From: an uncultured Eubacteriales bacterium | GTDB taxonomy: Bacteria > Bacillota > Clostridia > Peptostreptococcales > Anaerovoracaceae | Assembly (NCBI GenBank): GCA_902766185.1 | Contig: CACXCQ010000069.1 | Span: forward strand, 1-8,760 | Length of the DNA stretch: 8,760 nt | Direction: 5' to 3' | The notes under the pieces: generated by a model | The model's database searches: none | Seen by the model: only the letters and a program-made list of their open reading frames with translations | Told to the model about the DNA's origin: nothing | Made by a program: the position numbers and the translations under genes | Shown: one piece after another, positions 1-4,519 of the stretch | How the letters are laid out: every line of letters begins with the position of its first letter | Position numbering within the stretch: position 1 is the first letter of the stretch

Positions 1-3
1 CTG

Positions 4-216
4 TCATACCGGAAGCAGAAGATTGCTCTCTGCGGCAACGATTTCCTTGACCACGTGTTCAGTAGTCCTGACGAACTCCGATAAGGCCGGCGTGGCGTTC
101 TTCAGGGTCTTGACCATGTAGCCCATGGTGCGGGAATGGATCTGGTGTCCCATGAGGGTCAGGAAATATGCCGCGGTCAGCCCGCTGGTGCCGCCGCCGA
201 TGATGGCGACAAGTCT
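4..216 (-). pseudogene. Remnant of an FAD/NAD(P)-binding oxidoreductase
   Basis: Read on the minus strand, about 70 codons end in TGA at 4-6. The front part (145-213) reads VAIIGGGTSGLTAAYFL followed by TLMGH. This is the nucleotide-binding GxGxxG-type loop and first helix of the pyridine nucleotide-disulfide oxidoreductase/glutamate synthase small-subunit type, whose usual form is IGGGPAGLTAAYFLALMGH. After that, the expected beta strand ending in an acidic residue is missing. An unrelated-looking helical stretch of about 45 residues follows and then a stop. No ATG/GTG/TTG with a ribosome site lies just before the Rossmann segment; the only upstream in-frame ATG (456) is inside the plus-strand peptide gene region. 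These families are normally several hundred residues, so I read it as a decayed fragment. The origin of the tail is unknown. Confidence 0.55.
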
Positions 217-252
217 AAACGCTCCGACAAATGATTTGACCGAACATGTGCG

Positions 253-282
253 TTGACAGTGCTGCTCGGGTCGGGTTAAAAT
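253..282 (+). promoter_or_regulatory. Promoter P1 upstream of the first peptide gene
   Basis: TTGACA at 253-258 is a perfect -35 box. It is followed after 18 bases by TAAAAT at 277-282, and the region is AT-rich down to 288. It would start transcription near 290, leaving a leader of about 57 bases before the GTG at 347. The same -35/18/-10 arrangement recurs before the second peptide gene. Confidence 0.7.
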
Positions 283-312
283 ATATAACGGAGAAAGGGC
301 AGGTGCCTGCAG

Positions 313-329
313 CGCACTTGTCCGGTGCG
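313..329 (+). other. Small hairpin in the leader of the first peptide gene
   Basis: CGCAC (313-317) can pair with GTGCG (325-329) across a 7-base loop, just upstream of the AGGAGGAG ribosome site at 333-340. A further inverted repeat, GCAGG/CCTGC, lies at 299-310. The leader of the second peptide gene also has a 5-bp GC hairpin before its ribosome site. The stems are short, so a regulatory role is only a suggestion. Confidence 0.25.
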
Positions 330-346
330 GAGAGGAGGAGTGCACA

Positions 347-445
347 GTGAAGAAGGTATATGAAAGAGCAGAAATGGAAATTGTGAACTTCGACTGTGAT
401 GTCATTCTGACGTCAAGTGTCACTACTACTGCTACTGGGCCATAG
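347..445 (+). CDS. RiPP-like precursor peptide A1 (32 aa)
   Basis: The gene starts at GTG 347, six bases after the strong ribosome site AGGAGGAG (333-340), and ends at TAG 443-445. The product begins MKKVYERAEMEIVNF, continues DCD, VILTSS, and ends in a Thr-rich tail VTTTATGP. It aligns without gaps to the second peptide (552-647) through residue 27, with 17 identical positions: conserved M-x-K-x-YE-x-AE-x-E-x-VNF, then D-x-ILTS, then TT. A charged, conserved front half and a variable Ser/Thr-rich back half is the usual layout of a leader plus core of a ribosomally made, modified peptide. A PqqD-like leader-binding protein follows downstream. It has no membrane segment or Gly-Gly motif. It has one cysteine (Cys17), absent from its partner. 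GC is about 42% by hand count, below its neighbours. From memory, similar MKK-Y-PE-E-V-F-DVITTS micro-proteins are common in Clostridia and mostly called hypothetical. The coding call is firm; the function is inferred. Confidence 0.8.
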   Translation: MKKVYERAEMEIVNFDCDVILTSSVTTTATGP

Positions 446-462
446 ACATTCATCATAATGAG

Positions 463-492
463 TTGACGCTGACGCCGGATCGGGACTAAAAT
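463..492 (+). promoter_or_regulatory. Promoter P2 upstream of the second peptide gene
   Basis: TTGACG (463-468) and TAAAAT (487-492) are separated by 18 bases, the same spacing and the same -10 hexamer as P1. A TCGGG motif sits just before the -10 in both. It would start transcripts near 500 and drive the second peptide gene and the five enzyme genes behind it. Confidence 0.6.
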
Positions 493-510
493 GTGTACAT
501 AGTGTTGAAT

Positions 511-529
511 GCGCCAACGGTATGGGCGC
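511..529 (+). other. Small hairpin in the leader of the second peptide gene
   Basis: GCGCC (511-515) can pair with GGCGC (525-529) over a 9-base loop, ahead of the ribosome site AAAGGA (539-544). It occupies the same place as the hairpin in the first peptide leader, which suggests the whole promoter-leader-gene unit was duplicated. Function is unknown. Confidence 0.25.
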
Positions 530-551
530 TGAGCACAGAAAGGAAAACACA

Positions 552-647
552 GTGAGAAAAGAGTACGAGAAAGCGGAGCTGGAAGTCGTAAACTTCAGTG
601 AGGATATCATCCTTACTTCACAGATCACCACCGCAGAGCCCACATAA
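552..647 (+). CDS. RiPP-like precursor peptide A2 (31 aa)
   Basis: The gene starts at GTG 552, seven bases after AAAGGA (539-544), and stops at TAA 645-647. The product begins MRKEYEKAELEVVNF, continues SED, IILTS, and ends QITTAEPT. It is a clear paralogue of A1. The front 15 residues differ almost only conservatively (K/R, R/K, M/L, I/V), while the tails differ in length and sequence. Third codon positions have drifted widely between the copies, yet the protein is conserved, which argues for purifying selection and an old duplication. Candidate modification sites in the tail are Thr22, Ser23, Thr26, Thr27 and Thr31. It has no Cys. The PqqD-like gene begins 24 bases after the stop, with no terminator between, so A2 and the enzymes should share a transcript. 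The role as a modified-peptide precursor is inferred from paralogy and neighbours. Confidence 0.8.
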   Translation: MRKEYEKAELEVVNFSEDIILTSQITTAEPT

Positions 648-660
648 ACGGCGACGGACA

Positions 661-675
661 GTGAGAAACAAATGA
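661..675 (+). other. Four-codon mini-ORF overlapping the PqqD-like start
   Basis: GTG AGA AAC AAA TGA (661-675) overlaps the ATG of the next gene as ATGA (672-675). The sequence before and at the GTG, GACAGTGAGAAA, nearly copies the initiation site of peptide A2, CACAGTGAGAAA at 548-559. It may be a translational-coupling leader for a gene with a weak ribosome site, or the vestige of a third peptide copy. It could also be chance. Confidence 0.3.
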
Positions 676-938
676 AACTGAAAGACGAATACATCACATA
701 TGATGCGGGAGAAGGCAAGTCCCTCCTCGTGGCTTCCGGATCGGAGACGAAAACGTTCCGGGGGTTTCTGAGGATGAACGCCACATCCCGTTTTGTTGTC
801 GATTGTCTGAGAGAAGACACGACGAAGGAAGAGATCCTGGACAGGATGGCGGAGGAATACGATGCGGACAGAGCATCGATGGCCTCGGATCTGGACATGA
901 TCATCGACACGCTGAATGAAATAGGAGCGCTGGAGTAG
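672..938 (+). CDS. PqqD-family peptide chaperone (RiPP recognition element)
   Basis: An 88-residue protein of about the normal PqqD length (80-100). The core pattern is visible: F-R-G-F-L-R-MN-A-T-S-R-F-V-V-D-C-L at residues 29-46 (family form LNxxGxxIWxLL), then T-KEEI at 51-55, a hydrophobic/acidic helix to EEYDAD (61-66), and a final D-L-D-x-I-I-D-x-LNEIGALE (73-88). PqqD proteins are small cytoplasmic winged-helix-like folds that bind the leader of a precursor peptide and present it to modifying enzymes. Here the obvious clients are the two peptides just upstream. The start has no strong Shine-Dalgarno, so it may be coupled to the ATGA-overlapping mini-ORF. The next gene starts 2 bases after its stop. 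The subtype resembles PqqD relatives found next to HPr-kinase-like genes, from memory of that family. The family call is confident; the partner assignment is inference. Confidence 0.85.
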   Translation: MKLKDEYITYDAGEGKSLLVASGSETKTFRGFLRMNATSRFVVDCLREDTTKEEILDRMAEEYDADRASMASDLDMIIDTLNEIGALE

Positions 939-940
939 TC

Positions 941-2125
941 ATGTACCGCGTGCTTTCCGTTGGCATCCTCAGGGGGCTCAACGGCTTGAATACGTCCATG
1001 ATGAACCTTTACCGGAACATGGACCGGGATCTGGTGCAGTGGGATTTCCTCATCATGAACAAATTTCGGGACGAGGAGAGCCAGCTGGAGACCGAGATCC
1101 GCGACCTGGGGGGACGGATCCATTATTTGACGTACGACAATCTGGGGATCCCCAAGGGGAGCCGAAAGAAATTCCGGGAACTGCTGTCTTCAGATCCGGA
1201 GATCATGGGAGTGCATGTGCATGCGCTCTCTCTTAATGTGTGGCCGCTTTGGGCGGCAGGTCAGCTGGATCTGCCGGTTCGCGTCATCCAGGGCCATTCC
1301 GGTCCCTCCCGCAGCAGTCTCGCCTCCAAAGGCCCGGTGATGAATGCTTCGGTCCGCGCCAGACTGCGCATGATCGAAGGAGATGATTACGACCGGTGGG
1401 CCTGCAGCGACCTGGTGGGCGCGAACCTCTACCGGGGTCTTCCTTTTGAGGTCTTCCCAAACGCAGTGGATACGAAACGATTCGCCTTCAATCCGGTCTA
1501 CCGGCAGGTGGTCCGCAGCCAGCTGGACATCGGGGAGGATACAGTAGTTATCGGATTTGTGGGGACGCTCTATCCGATCAAGAACCTGCTGTTCGCGCTG
1601 CAGGTCTTCAAGTGCTATCACCGGAGAAATCCCAACTCCCGCATGCTCATTCTCGGCGGACGGGTCGTGGAGGAAACGGAGTACCTGGACAAATGCATGG
1701 CCTATCCGAAGGAAAACGGCATGGAAGACGCAGTCCGTTTTCTGGGCGTGCAGCCCTCCATCGACGTCTTCTACTCAGCCTTCGACGCCATGCTGTGTCC
1801 TTCCCGGCACGAAGGGTTCCCGAATGTCCTGGTGGAGGCGCAGGCCGCCGGCGTACCGTGCCTCGTGTCCGACGAAATCACCGAAACAGTCCGGCTGACG
1901 GATCTGGTCACCATGCTCCCGCTGGAGCAGCCCGGAGAGGACAAGCCTGAGCAGGTCTGGGCAGAGAAGCTGGAACAGATCCTGCCGGAGAATCCGGAAA
2001 GACGATCCTACGGCAAGGAGATCAAGTCCGCCGGCTACGATATCCGGGACGCCGGCAGACGCCTGACGGAGCATTACCTGAACCGGATCGAAGCGTGGGA
2101 GAGGCGCCGCGCCAAGGAGAAATAA
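941..2125 (+). CDS. Glycosyltransferase family 4 (EpsF-like)
   Basis: A 394-residue protein of normal GT-B length. The N-terminal domain opens MYRVLSVGILRGLNGLNTSM, then MNLYRNMDRDLVQWDFLIMN (residues 21-40). That opening is like EpsF-type exopolysaccharide transferases, although the usual GGxE loop is altered here to RGLNGLN. The hinge FPNAVDTKRF is at 172-181. The C-terminal domain begins VVIGFVGTLYPIKN (202-215). The GT4 signature E-x7-E is EGFPNVLVE at 291-299, followed by AQAAGVP. It should move a sugar from a nucleotide donor; the acceptor is not readable from sequence. It begins 2 bases after the PqqD-like gene with GGAG five bases upstream, so it is cotranscribed. A glycosyltransferase inside a PqqD/kinase/nucleotidyltransferase operon suggests sugar addition to the peptide, but surface polysaccharide synthesis is the alternative. 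No membrane segment is seen. Confidence 0.88.
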   Translation: MYRVLSVGILRGLNGLNTSMMNLYRNMDRDLVQWDFLIMNKFRDEESQLETEIRDLGGRIHYLTYDNLGIPKGSRKKFRELLSSDPEIMGVHVHALSLNVWPLWAAGQLDLPVRVIQGHSGPSRSSLASKGPVMNASVRARLRMIEGDDYDRWACSDLVGANLYRGLPFEVFPNAVDTKRFAFNPVYRQVVRSQLDIGEDTVVIGFVGTLYPIKNLLFALQVFKCYHRRNPNSRMLILGGRVVEETEYLDKCMAYPKENGMEDAVRFLGVQPSIDVFYSAFDAMLCPSRHEGFPNVLVEAQAAGVPCLVSDEITETVRLTDLVTMLPLEQPGEDKPEQVWAEKLEQILPENPERRSYGKEIKSAGYDIRDAGRRLTEHYLNRIEAWERRRAKEK

Positions 2126-2133
2126 AGAGCAGT

Positions 2134-2922
2134 ATGGCAGATGGAAAGCAGACAGACAGCAGAACATTCCGGATCAGGCTGGCGGAAGTCGCCTTCGACG
2201 TGCAGCCCCTGTCCGCGGATCTGGCGGAATTCTGCGCCCGATATATCGAGGAGGGCCCGGAACGGCAAGGCGGCGAAGCGGACCATCTCATCCGGCTAAC
2301 TGAGGACGACCTGCGGTACGAGGACGAACTGACCCTGCAGATCTTGCAGCAGCATGCCATCTCCCGGGAGGAATCGGAGCAGCTCGCTCTCTGCCGGAAG
2401 GCGGCGGAGAAACTGGTGCTTTCGGATACGCTGCTCATGCACGGGGCGGCGATCCGGTTCAAAGGCAGGGCATACATCTTCACCGCTCCCAGCGGCACAG
2501 GCAAGACCACTCACGTTTCCCTTTGGGAAAAGCGGTTCGGAGATCAGGTCACGATCATCAACGGCGACAAACCTTTTCTGAAGATTCGTCAGGACGGTGT
2601 CTTCGTCTACGGAAGCCCTTGGAGCGGCAAGGAACAGCAGAACGCGAATGTCTCCGCGCCTTTGGCGGGGATCGCCTGTCTTCAGCAGGCAGAGGAGAAC
2701 CGTGCAGAGCCCATGGGGCATCAGGAAAAATGGGAATTCCTGCTGAACCAGATGAACCGCAGTTTGGGTCCGCAGCAGATGGCTCATGCCCTGCAGCTCC
2801 TCGATCGTCTGATCGGCAGCGTGCCCATCTTCCGGCTGTGCTGTGATCCGCATCCTCAGGCGGTGGAAACGGCGCTGGCCGCATTCAGGAAATACGAGAT
2901 ATGTACGAGATCCGGGAAATAG
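2134..2922 (+). CDS. HPr-kinase-like P-loop kinase, probable peptide kinase
   Basis: A 262-residue protein of the PEPCK/HPr kinase superfamily. Key segments: LLMHGAAIRFKGRAYIFTAP (residues 100-119), with the Walker A loop APSGTGKTT at 118-126; IINGDKPFLK (141-150) in the position of the second acidic motif; and VYGSPWSGKEQQNANVS (158-174), typical of the HprK/ScmC-like branch. The Ser-binding regulatory N-terminal domain of true HprK is absent, so this is not the carbon-regulation enzyme. In lasso clusters such as paeninodin, homologues (PadeK type) phosphorylate the C-terminal Ser of the precursor. Here the Thr/Ser-rich tails of the two peptides are the likely targets (inference). The start was set at ATG 2134. 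A GTG at 2095 also opens the frame, but it lies inside the previous gene and has no good ribosome site; AGGAG (2115-2119) precedes 2134. It overlaps the next gene by 22 bases. Confidence 0.82.
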   Translation: MADGKQTDSRTFRIRLAEVAFDVQPLSADLAEFCARYIEEGPERQGGEADHLIRLTEDDLRYEDELTLQILQQHAISREESEQLALCRKAAEKLVLSDTLLMHGAAIRFKGRAYIFTAPSGTGKTTHVSLWEKRFGDQVTIINGDKPFLKIRQDGVFVYGSPWSGKEQQNANVSAPLAGIACLQQAEENRAEPMGHQEKWEFLLNQMNRSLGPQQMAHALQLLDRLIGSVPIFRLCCDPHPQAVETALAAFRKYEICTRSGK

Positions 2923-4052
2923 ATCAGACAACAAGAGACTACCTGCTTCTGCTCAGATGCGGGACACAGGACAGGACCGGCTGCAGGGAGCGCATCCTGC
3001 GGATGGACCTGGATCTGCTGTGCGATCAGTTCCGGGACAACGGGCTGAATCCCTTCATCTGCCGGGTGCTGCGCGAAAACGGGATCGAACACGAGGGGTT
3101 CAGCCGCTCCTATGACGCCAACTGCGCCCACCTGCTGCTTCTGGACATGGAGCGGGAGCAGATCCTCCAAAGGCTGGCCGGGCAGAAGATCCGCTGCACG
3201 CCCCTCAAAGGCGCTGTGATCGGAAAACTCTATCCTGCCTTTGGACTGAGGACCATGGGGGATCTGGATATCCTCATCGGGAAGAAAGACAGAAAAAGGG
3301 CGGGCATGCTCATGGAGGAACTGGGCTACGATGCCCACGACCACGGCGTCAACTACCATACGGAGTTCAGCAAAGGCTACGTGATGGTGGAACTGCACCA
3401 CACGCTGATGAAGTCCTCCATAAACGATGCGTGGGAGGACTGGATGAAGGGGGTTCCCGCCAGGCTGAAGCGGGACGGAGAGGATCCCTTCCGGTGTGAC
3501 CTGAGCGAGGCGGACCACTACATTTTCATGATCGCCCACGCGTATAAGCACTTCATCGCCAGCGGCATCGGCCTGCGCTTCCTGCTGGACCTCTGGTACT
3601 GGGATAAGGCTTACCCCGGGACCGGGCAGGATCCCTTCGTGCAGGACACGCTCAGGGCAATGGGGCTGGAGGAGTATGCCCGGCGGGCGGAACAGCTCTC
3701 GCAGGCGCTGTTCGGCGTGCCGGGGGAAGAACTTCTGCTCACCGCCGAACAGGAAAAAGACCTGGCCTTCTACCTCGATTCCGGGGTGGGCGGAAACGAG
3801 GAGCAGAAGCACATGATCATCCGGGATCCGCAGGCGCTGCAGGGCAGAGGCGTCCTCGGCACCTTCCGGGGGATCCTGGAACAGCTGGAGGAGAGGGAGG
3901 ACGTCTATGCGTTCATGGCCCCCTTTGCCTACCGCCACCGCTGGGCAAGGCCAGCATTTGTGCTGCGATGCATCCTCCGGGACTTCCTGGCTGACCCGCG
4001 GGCACTGCTGGGCCGGTATCGCACCCTGAAGAAAAAAGGAGACTTCAAATGA
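2901..4052 (+). CDS. Nucleotidyltransferase family protein (NTP_transf_5 type)
   Basis: A 383-residue protein with the marks of the uncharacterised nucleotidyltransferase family PF14907. It has PLKGAVIGKLYP (101-112), then the catalytic loop GLRTMGDLDILI (115-126) with the metal-binding pair Asp121/Asp123. VMVELHHTL (161-169) gives a probable third carboxylate, Glu164. The helical signature HAYKHFIASGIGLRFLLDLW lies at 213-232. The pattern is of the DNA polymerase beta-like fold, moving an NMP or similar group from a nucleotide donor. Homologues sit in lasso clusters beside the kinase. In the pseudomycoidin cluster the corresponding protein (PsmN) is linked with hexose decoration, so the true donor may be a nucleotide sugar. 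The start at ATG 2901, with AGGA at 2887-2890, lies inside the kinase gene, which implies translational coupling. Its stop overlaps the next start as ATGA. The exact substrate is unknown. Confidence 0.82.
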   Translation: MYEIREIDQTTRDYLLLLRCGTQDRTGCRERILRMDLDLLCDQFRDNGLNPFICRVLRENGIEHEGFSRSYDANCAHLLLLDMEREQILQRLAGQKIRCTPLKGAVIGKLYPAFGLRTMGDLDILIGKKDRKRAGMLMEELGYDAHDHGVNYHTEFSKGYVMVELHHTLMKSSINDAWEDWMKGVPARLKRDGEDPFRCDLSEADHYIFMIAHAYKHFIASGIGLRFLLDLWYWDKAYPGTGQDPFVQDTLRAMGLEEYARRAEQLSQALFGVPGEELLLTAEQEKDLAFYLDSGVGGNEEQKHMIIRDPQALQGRGVLGTFRGILEQLEEREDVYAFMAPFAYRHRWARPAFVLRCILRDFLADPRALLGRYRTLKKKGDFK

Positions 4053-4516
4053 GTCACCAGAAGGAAAACGCGATTCAGATCGATGAAATACCGGGAAGCT
4101 CCATTGAGACAGAACTGAGGGAGCACGGCTTTGTGATCAGCCCGGCGAAGGGGTTCAGCATGACCCCTCTGCTTCCGCCGGAGAAGTGTCTGGTGAAGAT
4201 CGTGCAGTTGCAGAGCCGGCCGAAGAAGTACGATGTCGTCCTCTTTCGTGCTCCCGGTGGGAAAATCGTGCTCCATCGGATCCTTGAGGTCCATCCGGAG
4301 CATTTTGTGCTCTGCGGTGATGCCAACCTGAAGAAAGAAGGACTCGTGAGAGACGCGCAGATCATGGGCATTCTCGACTCCTTCGTTCGCGATACGGGCA
4401 AAAAGCCGCTGCACTGGGTAAAGACTACAGATCTGTGGTATCGCGGCTATTCCCGGCTGATCGTCGCCGCGGGGGAGATCCGAAGGAGAAGACGCCGGAG
4501 AAAACGCCGGCGCTGA
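4049..4516 (+). CDS. S24/S26 family serine peptidase with Arg-rich tail
   Basis: A 155-residue protein. The catalytic box AKGFSMTPLLPP (33-44) places the nucleophile at Ser37. YDVVLFRAP (61-69) and KIVLHRILEV (72-81) follow, with His76 where bacterial signal peptidase I has its general-base lysine. The Gly-Asp box CGDANLKKEG (89-98) and the final strand IMGILDSF (105-112) complete the fold. A Ser/His pair recalls the SipW/ER-type branch. Unlike SipW there is no N-terminal transmembrane anchor, so the protein looks cytoplasmic. The C-terminus, residues 145-155, is ten arginines and one lysine, written with mixed Arg codons and so not a simple DNA repeat. Within this operon the natural guess is removal of the peptide leader, but this is inferred. 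The start is firm: AAGGAG (4036-4041) seven bases upstream, and an ATGA overlap with the nucleotidyltransferase gene. It is the last gene of the operon. Confidence 0.8.
   Translation: MSHQKENAIQIDEIPGSSIETELREHGFVISPAKGFSMTPLLPPEKCLVKIVQLQSRPKKYDVVLFRAPGGKIVLHRILEVHPEHFVLCGDANLKKEGLVRDAQIMGILDSFVRDTGKKPLHWVKTTDLWYRGYSRLIVAAGEIRRRRRRRKRRR
4493..4512. other. GC hairpin at the convergent gene ends
   Basis: CGCCGG (4493-4498) pairs with CCGGCG (4507-4512) over an 8-base loop. It lies inside the last arginine codons of the peptidase gene, next to the stop of the opposing gene at 4520-4522. Neither strand has a T-run, so it is at best a weak or Rho-assisted end for the two convergent transcripts. 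It may simply follow from Arg codon choice. Confidence 0.3.
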
Positions 4517-4519
4517 GGA

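Noticed and set aside
217..456. Upstream extension of the minus-strand oxidoreductase frame to the ATG at 456
   Set aside because: The added 80 residues show no domain and lie across the promoter and the first peptide gene; only the part to about 216 looks like real former coding sequence.
253..647. CRISPR or simple direct repeat
   Set aside because: There are only two diverged units, and the similarity follows a promoter plus gene pattern with protein-level conservation, not identical repeats with spacers.
347..647. Type I toxin or small membrane peptide pair
   Set aside because: The peptides are charged with no hydrophobic membrane span, and neighbours are peptide-modifying enzymes.
413..1123. 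Minus-strand open frame of 236 codons over the peptide genes
   Set aside because: Low-complexity Ser-rich translation, no ribosome site, and it covers the two conserved plus-strand peptides and the PqqD-like gene.
2095..2133. Earlier GTG start for the kinase
   Set aside because: It lies within the GT4 coding end, has no ribosome site, and adds residues not resembling the family. ATG 2134 is preferred.
2856..3938. Minus-strand open frame of 360 codons
   Set aside because: Shadow of the nucleotidyltransferase gene in GC-rich DNA; His/Pro/Gln-rich product, no motif, and it would oppose a tightly packed operon.
347..4516. Lasso peptide cluster
   Set aside because: Kinase, NTase and PqqD-like proteins recall paeninodin, but there is no asparagine-synthetase-like cyclase or transglutaminase-like protease, and the peptides lack the usual Thr at the penultimate leader position followed by a Gly/Ala/Ser-started core with Asp/Glu at 7-9.
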